Shown here one piece after another: positions 23,966 through 37,291 of a DNA stretch of 64,000 nt. The notes beneath the pieces are model-generated. The model was not told the DNA's origin and searched no databases. It saw only the letters and a program-made list of their open reading frames with translations. Numbering within the stretch: position 1 is the stretch's first letter; each line of letters opens with the position of its first letter. The DNA comes from Galerina marginata (Eukaryota > Basidiomycota > Agaricomycetes > Agaricales > Galerinaceae): the NCBI GenBank assembly GCA_023014335.1, contig JAECYW010000015.1, positions 1,116,001 to 1,180,000 of the forward strand, written 5' to 3'. The position numbers and the translations under genes were made by a program.

Positions 23966-25501
23966 TTGAATAATTCCCTTTGTTCGTTGGCGATGTAGCT
24001 ACGAATTCTTCTATTCTGCTCCGAGAGAGTAACTACAATCCTTCGAAAGCTGCTGCGAAATATGATATGTAAATTTTATACAACTTTGAACGCGTGGATT
24101 TTGAGTTTTCAGGTTGAAATAAAAAGCAAAATTTCTCGGTTGGTTTTCAGTCCGGAGGGACCGTCTCCTGACTGGTTCGCTGACGCCCACACACAGCTTT
24201 AAAATTGTAAACAAGTGGACTTGAAGTGGATCTGAGAATTCGATGGCAGATAAACTTCAAAGGGTTAAGCAGGACCGGTAAGAGATAATCAGGCAGAGAA
24301 TGGAATATGAGACAGGACAAGGACGACGACGATGGCAGACTTGGCGTCAGAGCGCATGAAGAAGTAAATGCCTGCCTAGCGTAGAGGTAGCCACAAAGGT
24401 CGGGCTGGCACAATCATTTTAGATCATCAACAATAGTTGCGCTGACCGTTGAGCCGTCAGACGCGTAGCAAGGGTTGCGTGCGACAGCGATAGGCAGGTA
24501 AAGCTAGTAATGCCTCCCGATGACCTACCATTAGGAAAGTCGCTTCTTTCACGGCTTCTTCAGCTAAAATGTCGAACCATCGATCGCAGACGAATTCCTC
24601 CTGCAGAGGATCAGCGAAGAAATACGGCATAAGCCATTCGCGCAGGTGTCGATGCTACGAGAATATTCGAAAAGCAACCGGTGGTGGCAACTGGGGTGGG
24701 TTAGCCTTTCGAAGAGACGACGTGGTAAAAAGGTATTGTAAGGCACGGCTCATACAGCGCACCGCCCTCACACTGTATGAAGAACGAGCGCTGCATGAGC
24801 AGTTATAGGCCATAATGAATATGGGGATACTTATTAGAAAATATAGTCCAAGGCGACGACGCCAGGACCGACGCACTCCAGGTCTTTACGATGACGATAT
24901 ATCGATGACAAGTGTTGATGCAACGTTGATGACGTGCAAGTTGTGTTCTAGAAATCGACACGGAATGATACGGTGATAACTACACGCTGAGAGGCGTAGG
25001 CCGATCCAGGCTTCGAGGAATGGTTCCTAATTTACCTGCATGTCGACTTCTCGAATCTCGATGTATTTTTGGGTAGATTACTCAACTCTGCTCAACATTC
25101 AAAAAGGCAAGGTCGATCGTCCGGGAGAGGAGAGCGAGGAGGACTATTCATATAGAGATAAGAGTTGAGAAGAGCTCATCAAAGGAGAGGAAGAGGACGT
25201 GTAAATAAGCGGCATGAGGCGGCAAAGATAATCCGTGGCGGATTACGTGAGATTTACACACGCTGCCAATGCTGCCAATGGCTGCCGATCCCTTCAGATT
25301 TGGACCATGTCTTACCGCAAGAACGGCACGAGAAGGCAGAAAGCTCACCCTCATCATGCCTCAAATATCTCTCCACGACGTGGCATCCATCTTCCAAACC
25401 TTGCCTTCTTCTCTTCTCATCTATTAGTATCTCGTGTGCCACATCATCGCCTCGAGCTCAACGTCTTCCTCGACCACGACGTCTAGAGACAACCGCTAAC
25501 G

Positions 25502-28473
25502 ATGCGCGTCACTCCTCGTCTGCGCAATGCCATCTCGCACCAGTCGCCTCTGGTGGCATCAGCTGCCCTGAAAGAGCGCGTCAGAAGGCCCACGATGCTT
25601 TCGAAACTGGCGTTAGCTGAGGACCTTGCGCCAATGTTCAAGGTGCGTCTTTTTGTCTATTTAATGCTGAAGATGGAGCTAATATGATTTGGCTGTATAG
25701 GACGACGATTATGTGCGTATATGCGCCTATTAAGAGGGACAGAACGGCATTCCAAGCCTTGATTCACCTTTCATAGATCGGCTGGTCTGGGTTCACAGGT
25801 GTTGGATACCCAAAGACCATTCCAACGGTATGTGTGCTTCATCATACTATCTATATCGTCTCGCGGTGCTCATAATTCCCGTGTTTCTCCATCTTTACAT
25901 GGTCATTAGGCAATAGCAAACCACATCGAATCAAACAACCTCCAAGCCGACCCTTCGACCAAGAAGAAGTTCAACCTCTTTGTCGGTGCCAGTGTCGGTC
26001 CTGAAGTGGAGGACCGTTGGGCAAAGCTTGATATGTGCGTTTTTGTTCCTTTCAAGGCGCATATATAAAGTGTTTTGCGCTGATGACGTATCATTTACTA
26101 TCATATCTGAAGGATCGCCCGGAGGTACCCACACCAAGTCGGCAAGGAGATCGCAAAGGGCATCAACGCTGGCCGCATCGAGTTTGCGGATAAGCATCTG
26201 TCGAGTGCGTAACTGCTCTTCCGAAAAAGACAGAAACGTTGATGCTGACCACACTATTCATTCATTCAACAGTGTTCCCGCAAGACTTGACATATGGCTA
26301 CTACAACCTCCATAAAACTCATGGCGACCCGCGCAAGCCGCTCGACTGGGCCATCGTCGAGGCGACTGCCATCACCGAGGATGGGTGGATCGTACCCGGT
26401 AAGTTTCCTCTTTTTTTTTGTCTCGATTTTTACTTTCTCTCTTTCCCACCCTGCTCATGCTCCTGCTTTTGTTCTTCTGATCATATGCTAATCTTTCTGA
26501 CGGCCAACCCTCAAACTGACTAACCTTGTTTTCTGTTTGATATTGACAGGCGCCTCAGTCGGAGCGACACCTGAGATCCTGCAATGCGCGGAGAAGATCA
26601 TCATCGAAGTGAACACGCTCATCCCGAATCTGGAAGGTTTGCATGACATCAACCAGAGTTTCGTGCCGCCCAATCGGCAGCCTTATGTACGTATTTCTTT
26701 TAATGTTTTCTACTTTCCCACTTCGTACTCTTATAAATTAACCTTTTCCCATTTTCTCCGCCTGGAGAGGAGTCACAGACGACAGCCCATATACCTTTTC
26801 GTCGTTGATTTTCTCCTTGAAACGTCGTGTTTTGATTCTTTTTGAACTGCCTTTCTGTATCTCGTTCTTCGTCTTCTATTTTTAGCCTTGCATTCTGAAA
26901 TTGAGAGAAACTGACCACATCTGTCTCGTCTCATAGCTCATTACCCGCCCACAAGACCGCATAGGCCGCACCGCCATCCCCATTGACCCAGACCGCGTCG
27001 TTGCTGTCGTCGAATCCGTCCAGCCCGATAACACAGGGCAGAACGCGCCTGAGGTACCTTTTATATTTACATCATCCTCGCCTTCCAATCGTACGCTAAC
27101 CACCCGTAAACATAACCAGACCCAAGAATCACGCGACATAGCAACGCACCTGATCCACTTCCTCTCCTCCGAGGTTACGGCTGGCCGCTTGCCCCCCTCG
27201 CTTCTCCCTCTGCAGTCAGGCATTGGGAATGTCGCTAACTCGATTATTGGCGGGTTGGCGGACGGGCCGTTCGAGAGGGTGAGGGTGTGGACTGAGGTTT
27301 TGCAGGGTGCGTATATCTGCGTTGGCTCATTCTAATCATTTCCTGACGAAATACCTCCTTTGTTTGTGTTTATAGATACCTTCATCCACTTCTTCGATTC
27401 TGGGAAGTTGGAGTTCGCGACTGCGACTAGTATCAGGTTCAGCCCTGAAGGGTTCGATCATTTCTATAAGAGTGAGTTGCTTCTTGTTTCAAGCTCGATG
27501 AAACATATATTTTCTTGAAGTTATGAAGTTGACGAGACTGTGTCGCAGATTGGGAGACGTATAAAGATCGGCTCCTCCTGCGCTCCCAGCAGGTGGCCAA
27601 CTCGCCCGAAATCATCCGTCGCCTTGGGGTGATCGCTATGAATACGCCTCTAGAAGTAGACATCGTGAGTAGTATGAGTTCCTTATCTTTGCCTTGTCCG
27701 TAAGGTTTTCGTGTCGCTTCTTCCTTTTGTCTTCCGGCCTTTTGCTTTGAATCTGAGTTCGAGACTGAAGCTGACTCTTTTAATATTGACCTTCTAGTAC
27801 GCCCATGCGAACTCGACGAACGCGCTTGGGTCGCGCATGTTGAACGGCCTTGGCGGCTCTGCGGACTTTTTGAGGAACGCGAAGCTGTCGATTATGCATA
27901 CGCCTTCTGTGTACGTTTTCTTCTTTTTTCTGGCTGGTGTTGAATGGCCTATAATACTATTAAACAGCCGCCCAACGAAGACAGACCCGACTGGGATCAG
28001 TTGTATCGTGCCTTTTGCCTCGCATATCGATCAGACTGGTACGTGCTTTCATTTCATCCTCCTTTCCTCTGAATAGAAGACCTGATTGGGCTGTAGAGCA
28101 TGACCTGGATGTGATCGTCACCGAACAAGGCCTCGCCGACCTCCGCGGGTTGAGCCCGCGCGAGCGTGCACCGCTTATCATTCAGAAGTGCGCGCATCCG
28201 GATTATAAGGACAGTTTGATGGAGGTGTGTTCTCTCTTTTCTTTTGATTGGATGAGTATTGAGTAAGGCTACATTTATGTCAATAGTATTATGAACGCTC
28301 CTTGGTTGAGTGCTTGAAGAGAGGGGCAGGGCATGAGCCGCATATGCTGAGGGTGAGTTTACCCTCGTGTTTGGTGTTTAGTAGTTCATGCTGACGCAAT
28401 TTTGCAGAACGCGTTCAAGTTCCATACGAATTTGATGGAACATGGGACTATGAAGATCAAGAAGTGGGATTAA
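25502..28473 (+). CDS. ACH1: Acetyl-CoA hydrolase / CoA-transferase
   Basis: Full-length gene of about 12 exons for the mitochondrial enzyme that hydrolyses acetyl-CoA or, in better-studied fungi, transfers CoA between succinyl-CoA and acetate, supporting acetate and propionate handling. It begins [20 protein letters not shown], an Arg/Ser-rich presequence. Core motifs: [96 protein letters not shown], the glycine loop [15 protein letters not shown] and the catalytic Glu segment [20 protein letters not shown]. It ends [17 protein letters not shown] at 28471-28473. No disruption is visible. The short 3-5 codon exon DDDY near 25700 is easily missed by gene callers. Confidence 0.95.
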
Positions 28474-29547
28474 GATTTTAGTAGGCGCTGTTTCGGTTTA
28501 AATTTGGTATGGATTGTCTTTACCTCCTTTTTTCTTGTCGAGAGCGGGTATTGACTATATTTTTTTTAACTAGCGGAAGATATATAGAACCTGTACCAAA
28601 GTTGTATGTCCCCCACAATGTATTTTTATGAAGACTGCACGGCTATAACTACAATTGGGACGATGAGCCGATATCGACTATCTAAGTGGAGGTGCTTATA
28701 TTGAATTTTATTCCAATAGCCTTCCTGCCTGCTGGTTCCTGTCTAAGACTAATGTTCATTTCTCTACAGCGATTGGGGCTGACCGTGGTTGTTCCCATGT
28801 CATTCTTTGGCAATGACGGTGAGCTATTTAAAATGTGCGATCTGGATTGTGTTGACGACTTGTCCTTCAGAGCCAATTGATGTCGAAAGGACATGCTTGA
28901 CCTACAGCTGAGCGGAACCATGATAAGCCGGGTCAGGTTCGCGGCAAACGACTCTATCTCTTGTTGACATTACGGAACATATCTTCAACTGAGGGTTGTG
29001 ATCTTGAAACTGCGCTGACTTCTCTATCCTTTTCCTCCAGGTGATCTTCTCACGTCGAGCTTGCGACCCTTCGGCGAAAATATCTGTGGAACACAAGTGC
29101 TGGACTGTTGTTCAACGGAAGATATAATATACTCTTGCACCGACATGATACTTCTTCAGCTGTCGAGGCTATCCGCGATCTGGTCTGAAGACCGGGTCGT
29201 TCCTGGTTTGTTGTCTTGGATCTCTGAAAGTGTGAGAGCTGCGAGCTAAGATTATTCTGAAGCAGCTGTCCACTCGTCGTATTCCTCGAGAAGTAAGTAC
29301 TTCGAGCAGCAATCTTGAGAACTTCTTATCCGTTACACGCTTTTTTCTAGATTCATGAGTCTGGTCCCACAGGCATTCGCACCTAGGTCTCACGAACCTT
29401 GATGGAAAGCCGCAAAAAGAATTCATGCGACCACCTTTCCGTAAGTTACATAAAATTCAGTGCTGTAATTAACCCATGACCGGGGATAGGATCATATAAG
29501 AGACCGAGCGATGTTTGCCACCCATTCTTTCGCTGGGCTCTCCAGGA
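28474..29547. other. Intergenic region, no gene assigned
   Basis: About 1.07 kb. Fragments near 29380-29440 read LDGKPQKEFMRPPF in one frame and may be a decayed coding remnant, but I could not assign a family. Confidence 0.3.
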
Positions 29548-31863
29548 ATGTTCGCTTTCCCTATGCGCCGCTTGTTTGCCTATCCCCTTTATCTGGTCGT
29601 TTGGTTGGCGCTTGCAGACGCAAAGATCTTAGAATCATTCAGTGGTCTTCAGTCACGATATGACTTTGTTATTGTTGGAGGTAGAATTCACTTTCCTCTC
29701 CTTGCACAATTGCTCTTGCCCATCTTCGATTCTTGTTTCGCACCCTCGCAGGTGGAACTGCCGGATGCGTCCTTGCCAACCGTCTGTCTGAAAACTCGAA
29801 GACCAAAGTGCTCGTCATTGAAGCTGGGGGAAGGTCCGTCGTCTACTTCTCTTTTGATCCTGTATAATTCAACTGTTTTCTGGCGATAGTAATGAAGGAA
29901 TACAAAATGCCATAATTCCATTCCTGGGCGTTGCTCTACCCGGGACGGCTGTTGACTGGAATTTTACGACAACACCACAAGTCGGACTGGGCGGACGGAC
30001 CACGCCTTTACCCAGGGGACACGTTCTCGGTGGAAGCAGCACTATAAGTGCGTATGCATTTTGATTAAATTCCCAAATTATATTTACGAGTTCCATAGAC
30101 CTTATGACTTGGAATCGAGGGTCCGACGACGTCTGGGATCGTTGGGCAAGAATTACGCAGGATCCTGGATGGTCGTCCAGATCGATCCAACCATTTTATC
30201 TCAAGGTACGAGCATTTACGCCCAATAGTGAATGCATGACTGACAGGAAAGACCGGTTACTTAGACCAATCGCCTTGTACCATCAGCAGACGGCCATAAT
30301 ACAGCAGGCCAGTTCGTACCATCCGCTCATGGGAACGGTCCTGTTGAAGTTAGTTTGCCTGGGTTCCCTACGGAGTTAGATGATAAAGTTATCAACACGA
30401 GTAAAGAACTTGGTGGACGCTTTCCATTCACTGTCGATCTGAATGCAGGGAAGACGGTTGGTTTCAGTAAGTCAACCATGTTGAAAAGAATGCTTGAATA
30501 CTCACGCTACTAGGTTACATGCAATCTTCTATCGGGCAGGCCAAGCGCAGCAGTTCTGCTACTGCATATCTTGAACCTGTGCTGAATCGAACCAATCTTG
30601 ATGTTCTAATCAATACTCGAGCAACCAGGATCCACTCGTCAGGGAATGTTGCTGGGAAGCCGTTAATCAACGTTGTCGAAGTTGCTGCTTCTCCAAACTG
30701 TATATACTTTATCTTTATATCACACCGAAAGTGAGAAAATCCGTTACTTACGACTAACTTCTTCACAGCTCCACGGCGACAGATAACAGCAAACAAGGAA
30801 CTTATTCTATCCGCTGGCGTTTTTGGTACAGCACAACTACTTCTCCTCTCGGGTATCGGCCCCAAGTCTGCCCTCGTGAAACAAGGGATTCAACCTATTC
30901 TCGACCTCCCAAGTGTCGGCCAAAATTTGACTGACCACGCGATGGTCCCAAATTATTTTTTTGTCAACTCTAACTTAACTTTCGACGGGATTTTAAGAGA
31001 CCCGGCATTGTTTGGAGCGGATATTCAAGAGTATCTAACCGATGCCCAGGGGCTAATGGTAGATTCACCAGGAAATACTCAAGGCTTTATCAGACTACCC
31101 TCGAACTCGCCAATCTTTAACAAGGTCCAGGACCCCTCAGCGGGTCCGAAATCTGGGCATACTGAGATGATTTTCGTGGTAAGGTTTTTTAAGTGTCATT
31201 ATCTAGACTTCGGTTGACTTGATTACTTTTACAGGATGGCTTTGCAGCACTTGGCCCCCTTGCTCAGCCTGCTCAAGGGAATTTCCTAAGTTTGTTGACT
31301 GCCGTTGTTTCTCCGACTTCCCGTGCGTTTTCAAAGCCTTCGATACATTCTTACATCTGAAGTGGCATTAGGTGGAACTCTTACTCTGGCCACCTCTGAC
31401 GCCTTTGACCAGCCACTGATTGATCCGGCATATTTTTCTACCGACTTCGATGTTTTCGCCATCGTTCAGGCAATGAAAGATGCGCAGACCTTTATATCCG
31501 CCCAGCCATGGGCAGGATTCATTGTGGCGCCCTTTGGCGACCTCGCAAATGCGACGACTGACGCGGCCAAAGCAGCACTGGTCAAGGTTCTTGGTTCAAC
31601 CTTCAGCCACTCGGTTGGGACAGCGGCAATGTCGCCGGTAAATGCGAAGTGGGGCGTCACCGATCCGGATCTGACACTTAAAGGAGCTCGGGGTTTAAGA
31701 ATAGTCGATGCTTCGATCTTTGTGAGTAGCGATGCACGTTCCGTCAATCGGATCGCTTATAGTCTTTCCTGGGCAGCCGGCAATTCCTGAGTCGCATCTG
31801 CAAGCTGTCGTTTATACCGTCGCCGAGAGGGCAGCTCACCTCATCCTAACGTCTTCCTTGTAA
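29548..31863 (+). CDS. Secreted GMC oxidoreductase (aryl-alcohol oxidase / glucose oxidase-like)
   Basis: FAD enzyme of the glucose-methanol-choline family (AA3), oxidising alcohols or sugars with H2O2 release, often supporting lignocellulose attack. The start at 29548 gives a signal peptide (MRRLFAYPLYLVVWLALADA). The FAD-binding motif is YDFVIVGGGTAGCVLANRLS, split by an intron. Other signatures are LPRGHVLGGSSTI, LVPSADGHNTAGQF, KELILSAGVFGTAQLLLLSG followed by IGP, and the first catalytic His in FSHSVGTAAMSP. An intron at 31722-31776 must be removed to give the correct end PAIPESHLQAVVYTVAERAA, which supplies the second catalytic His. Reading through it gives a false stop at 31790. An intron ending TTAG near 30264 likewise removes an in-frame TAG. 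Gene appears intact; substrate unknown. Confidence 0.9.
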
Positions 31864-32121
31864 AATCGAGAAAAATGTCAGACATGTACTTGAATGGAGT
31901 TGATTACTCGGGTATAAGATTTCCAATTGATGTTCACCAGAAAGTGAAGACCCGTCTCTCTGTTCCAATAACTCGGTAGGGGGCGTGAGGGATCAGTGAC
32001 AGTGTCAATATCTAGCGATTTGATGAGATTATCCAACAAGCCGTTGGTCATGTTAGGAAGAGGTTTCGTGATGCTGAATCATAAGTACAATGGCCGTGAA
32101 TGACACCTATTCAGTTTCATG

Positions 32122-34301
32122 CTATACTATCTGGGTTCCGTTCCGTTTTGCAATATAATGTCTTGATATAAAGAAGCAAACACCAGCCAAGATCATGTTC
32201 ACCTGAGGATATTGAGTTAACGTTAAGCGACTATCGAGAAGGGTGGACTAACCCCGGCAAATATTATAGTGCGCGTCCAGTGATAGTGAGTCGTAAGTAG
32301 TGCTCCAGATATTGGGGTTGCTGTAAAGACCGAAAATAAGTGCAAAGCACACCAATAGCAAGTTGCAGTCAAAGATACCAAAAAGACCAAGTAGTCCTTA
32401 AACGGTTCGTTTTAGCACGGTACAAGTTTGAAACAAAGAAGATAAGCTACACACCTCCAATTCCAAAATACATTCCCAATCTTGTGCCGACTTCATTTGC
32501 GTCCTTAGCAGTGTTTGCTATGAAAATTTCCGGAAACTTAGTCTGTTCGGTCGGTACAAGAAAGATGCCACTTACCCAGCATCGAAGACCCAAGCCCCAC
32601 ACAACCGCCTGAGAATATTCCAAAGAAGATCGCAAATAGAACAACCCCGGTCGTGTCTTTCATTGCAATCATGCAGAGCACAACCACGCCAGTTCCCGCG
32701 GTAAAAAATGCACCAAGGTTGAACACCCCTAAACGTGAGGCGAAGTATCCGGACACCGTCCTGCCAAAGAAGCTTGCCGCATTGAGGATCGATAACTTTG
32801 AAGGCCATAATAAGTTGATGGTTAATCAAGGAACAAAAAATGCCTACGCCATAGAAAGCGAAGGTCTTAGGCACGCCATGTGTGATAGCGTCGAGTTGAA
32901 GGTAGAACGCGGAGAAAAACAAGCCCGTAAAGCAGAACACGGCACTGTTGGTCAAAACATTAGATATCTAATATTTGAGTGAAATAATTTTCTGCGAACC
33001 CAACCAAGAGAAAGAAATATGCCGGTTCTCGTACCCACTGCAAGATTGGAAATGTCTGCTTTTCTTTCGGTGGAAGCCGCGTTCGCATCAGGCAAGAGGC
33101 GACGGCGAGAAGGAAAACGTTCATCGCCGCACTAATACGAACTCCGTTATGAAATCCAACTGAACCGTTGATAAGGCGGTTAAGCATGATGGGGTGAATT
33201 ATTGCTCCTAAGAAGTGAGCTCAATGTGAGGGAAGTGCGTGTAAGTCCCTTATAACGACGAGGACGAACCTAGTGCCGAGCCTGATGAAACGATCCCAAC
33301 GACCAATGCCCGCTTTTTTATAAAGTAATGCCCAGTTATTGCAAAACCTGAAAAAAGTGTCAACTAAACTCGTGATTGAAGCGACCAGGCTTTCTTACTG
33401 GCTGTGTAAGATATCCCAGACGCAACTCCAAGGCCGACTCCATTTGTCAAGAAAACCTAGACAATAAAAGTAAACTTCTGGTCGAATCGGACTACAGGAA
33501 ACAATTTCAATCACCTGATAATATGAATTCTCGTGCGACAGAGACAGTGTAAATACTGCAGTATCGTTGGTCAGGAGCCATCAGGTTTGCTCCAAAAGCC
33601 GAAGATGGGACCAGACATACGTGAGATCGCATACAGAATTGTGCAACTGATCATAAGGTGATTACTGGGTGATGGGTCAGAGATATTCCGGACGCCAGAA
33701 ATAGGTCACTACTCACGAATAGCCTCTATCGAATACTCTCCCTGTGATGGCACCCAAGGAGAAATTCAGGAAAATTTGCACGCCTCCAATCCATCTGTTG
33801 AAAAGGTAGTCAAGATGGATGGGGGTCTGCAAGGAATAGACGTCGGGACAGGGTACCCTATAGCGCTTGGGGAGAAGTTACGCAGGTACTGTCGAACATA
33901 GAAATCCTGATATACGCCGAACGAGTTGATATACCTGCATTTTAAATCAATGATTAAGGTTAACTGAAAAGAATCATGACTCATCCAACGACATACCCGA
34001 AGCAGGTAAATTGTATTAGAAACCTAGCCGTTGATAAGGACCGACAATGTTGACGTTAACTTTTGTAGTTGGATTATGGATGTTAAACGTACCCTGCAAC
34101 GATTACCGTCCATGCGCGCAGTCCTCCTTCAGGAAATGTATGGACAACCTCTTTTGAGTCCGCCGACTCCTCTCCCTCTCCCTTGACATTTAGAACCACG
34201 ATATCGTCACCCTTATCCGTCAAAGTAGAAGTCTTCGTCTTCGTCCCTGATGCAGCTCCCTTTTCAATGTCAATAGAGGCAGGGAGATTTTTCTCGACCA
34301 T
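32122..34301 (-). CDS. MFS transporter, monocarboxylate-permease type
   Basis: Multi-exon plasma-membrane carrier. From ATG 34301 it starts MVEKNLPASIDIEKG, an acidic cytoplasmic region, then FPEGGLRAWTVIVAGYV leading into helix 1, the usual opening of fungal MCT-like permeases. YINSFGVYQDFYVRQYLRN follows helix 1 (about 33900), the typical FGVFQxYY motif. Later hydrophobic exons include FHNGVRISAAMNVFLLAVAS and FYGVGIFCSLINHQLIMAF. The last helices read LGLFGIFDCNLLLVCFALIF, then GALLTTHYHWTRTIIFAGVN, with an intron between G and V, ending RHYIAKRNGTQIV at 32122. This family (Mch-like) moves monocarboxylates or related organic acids; several fungal members have other or unknown substrates. 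It is convergent with the GMC oxidoreductase, with stops about 260 bp apart. Confidence 0.85.
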
Positions 34302-35319
34302 GAGGGAATGAACCGTCTTCGGAGGACAAGTTGGTTGGGCTGTGGACAAAGCAAAGTCGCGTCATCGACCATGGTGTTTCCTTTATAGATATGCGTAAGA
34401 AAAGTTTGTCGATTCGGCGTTCACAGGGATGCACGACGTCTGCCCGAATGACCTTTTAAGTCCATGGAACTTCGGCGTCGGAGTTCTAAACTTGTTCCGA
34501 ACTTCGCTTGCCGCGTATGTGCTACATGCGCTTGGGGTGTATTGAAGCCCCGAGTTCGCCCTCTCTCCACCTGACAGCTATAAATCCGTGACACAAAGCA
34601 CGAAATGGGGAAGACCTTACGACTATAGAAAAAGAATCAAAGAGATTGGAAAGAAGTTCAAGGAATCATGAAAGTGGTTCGATGTCGGTGATCACGAATC
34701 ATACTCGAATCATTCACGATTTCGATCTCTGCTTCTCCCGCTTTCCTTCTCCAAACCTATCTCTCGGTGTACTCGTACGGAAAGTGAGTAAACCCAACAA
34801 GTTAATTTATCTTACTCGACCTTCTTAGTCTATGGCTTGATTTCGGTCGAGCTCAGGAGCTCATGACTTTCGTGACGCAATCTGGGGTATTCACAATCTC
34901 CAGTTAGAATATTTTGCGCTCTTTTCACTGTCTGAAAAGGATTGCAAACTTGGTGCAGACCGAATCAGACCATGAGCACCGGGATTAGACACGTGGGAGG
35001 ACACGGCCGAAATAGCCTCAATCGATTGATGGATTCAGATAGGACGACACCTCCCAGCCAGCCAGCTCTTGGTGCTTCCTACCTTTCGGCACTCTTGTTG
35101 TAACTGGAAATCGTCGCATTCAAGAAATTTTGTGTTCCTAACTATCTCACATTCCTTGCCCATATCACTTCAGATACGGGTGCCAGAAGTCGTTGATCGT
35201 ACTATTTTTCGACCCCAGTGCCCGCTGACTATCCGACACATTAGGCACGCACTTCCTTGACTTGTCGTCTTTCCACTTACATTAAGCTCCAGAACTACCA
35301 GGTGTGCTTTGACGAAATC
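34302..35319. other. Divergent promoter region (MFS / BTB 1)
   Basis: About 1 kb without a recognised gene. A GAGCTCAGGAGCTC palindrome lies near 34849-34862. Confidence 0.4.
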
Positions 35320-36315
35320 ATGACCACACCTACCAAAACGAAAGGACCCCAGAAAGTCAAGGAATTGTGGTTTGACGATGCGGACGTCGTATTCCAAGCT
35401 GGCCAAAAGCTCTTCAGAGTACATCGAAGTATTTTATCTGCTCGGTCAGCCATCTTTCGGGACATGTTCTCTATGCCACTCCCTACTCCAGAAACCGCCT
35501 CATCCGAATCCACGGTCGATGGCTGTACGGTTATAAAACTTCCTGATGACGAATCTGATGTCCATAGCTTCTTGTTGGCCATATTCGACGCGTCGTAAGT
35601 CAGGATCGAGTAACATTTTCTCGAATTTTTACAAATTCTTAGGTTCTTTGAACCACCGCCGTCTACGTTTTATATCGACAATACTGCATCAATCTTACGC
35701 CTTTCACACAAATATGACGTCCAATTTCTCAAACGTCGTGCGGTCGCCCACCTTAACAGTGTCTTCCCACTGGAAATGGGTTCTTCCTTCACGCCGAAAA
35801 ACCTTCCAAGCGAAACAACGTTATCTTTACTTCAGATCATTGAACCAGCACACATTGCGAATGTGCTATGGATAATTCCAATTGTATTTCTTTGTGTGGT
35901 ACACGTAAAGTTGGAGTCGACCTTCAAGAGCGAATACTGGACGGAGTTACCCACGTTTTTCCAGGAGTTGTACCTCATATTTCGCGAAAAATACTATCGC
36001 GACAGGGACAGTATTGACCCATGGATTTTCTCACTTCCCACCGAAGGCTGTCCAAATCCTGGACGATGCTCGAAATCTGCGCGACTTTACATGGCAGACT
36101 ACCGAAAGTTCGTGGAGAGCAGCGAGAAGCAGCAATTGACTCGAAAGCAACTGCAGTCCAAGTTCTGCGCTGATTGCGCGTCTTATGCTTTCTTGCAATC
36201 CACTGCAACATTAAAAATGCGCTGGAATACATTCCCAATTGTACTGGGTCTTCCTAACTGGGCGACGTTGGCGAAGCAGAAGGAAAAATTCGAGGAATCC
36301 ACGAAGGGGGCATAA
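35320..36315 (+). CDS. BTB/POZ domain protein, paralogue 1
   Basis: Exons 35320-35594 and 35643-36315 give 315 residues. The BTB core is ELWFDDADVVFQAGQKLFRV, then HRSILSARSAIFRDMF, and the intron interrupts the Ser codon in FDAS|FFEPPP (phase 2). The C-terminal half has the BACK-like helix ILRLSHKYDVQFLKRRAVAH, a helical segment without named domain, and paired cysteines: GCPNPGRC and FCADCAS. BTB domains dimerise and often recruit targets to Cullin-3 ubiquitin ligases; here the paired Cys could bind zinc. It is the first of five paralogues in 8.7 kb. Function in Agaricomycetes is undescribed to my knowledge. Confidence 0.88.
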
Positions 36316-37291
36316 TTACTTACCCAATTAACATGCATCTCATCTTAATCCTAACTTCGAGCTTGGCCACGAAGATATTCTCTCATGCTTAGTTTTTCGG
36401 ACCTTTGGAAGTAACTTTTCATATCCCAATAGCGGGACAAAAAAAAATAGATTAACCCAGTTATCGATTGAACCCAGGATTCAGAGTGTAAACGCTTCTA
36501 ATGACCACCTGGTTCATTATTGTCTTCGGTCATGGTCACGAACAAAATTTAAGGATTGCGTTAAACATAGAAGATTCCAGGACAGATAGTTTCCCTTACA
36601 TCTGAATTATAAGTAGATGTGCAGGCACCTGACGGTCTAGCCTCAACTATCCATGGCAATTTAATAAGAGGCGCAGCCCAGCACACCCTCGCGTCGACGA
36701 TAAAATTAACCTAATTGCCAAAGTTGCTGTGTAGGAGTGGGCCAATTTGTCCGGCAGAGGCACGCAGTCAACGCGAGGCAGGTATTATGGGGTATATTTT
36801 GGACGTGGACCGTCGAGCTGTGTTTCTACAACATTGACAGTGGTCTGGACCCAGTCCATCTCAAGCCGGAGGCGATCTTATTGGCTTTCAACCTTGTTTC
36901 CGCCCTGTGTCGCGATGCACCAGAAGTAGTTGGACAGGCTTTCGTTCAAACTTGGTTTGACGGTCATTCCAGATTTGTGAATAGTAAAGCCAGCCAAGCA
37001 GCCCGTGCGTCGCTCCGCAATTCACGAAATGATGACTTCGAGTCTATCTAATCCGATCGCATCTAATCTAGCCGAAGTTCTCGCCGAGGCTGATCACACT
37101 GCAAGCATCGACCACCCCGCTCCTTTATTACTCACTTCAACCCATCGTTGGCGCTCTTCGACGATTTTCATAGTCCTCGTCCGCCAATTGCTTTAATTTT
37201 CACACAGCACTCCAAACCTTGCTACGTTCGAATCTAGTTCTCCTCTCCTGAGTCCCACCGAGCACGCTGCAAATTCACTTATCAGTAAACC
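36316..37291. other. Intergenic region between BTB 1 and BTB 2
   Basis: An open frame of 104 codons at 36737-37051 (ending ASLRNSRNDDFESI) has no recognisable motif, and I do not call it a gene. Confidence 0.35.

Larger units (their letters stand above)
23364..25144 (+). repeat. Direct duplication, copy B
   Basis: Second copy of the 20744-22102 block, longer (1.78 kb) because of about 0.4 kb of extra sequence between the downstream homologous stretches (roughly 24180-24560). Matching right-hand segments include CGAATTCCTCCTGCAGAGGA near 24590 against CGAATTCCTCCTACGGATTA near 21695. Confidence 0.8.

Noticed and set aside
28960..29440. Possible transposon or coding remnant
   Set aside because: Fragments such as LDGKPQKEFMRPPF occur in different frames with stops and match no family I can name.
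36737..37051. 104-codon plus-strand ORF between BTB 1 and BTB 2
   Set aside because: No motif, no partner exons and no homologous frame next to the other BTB genes; probably chance.
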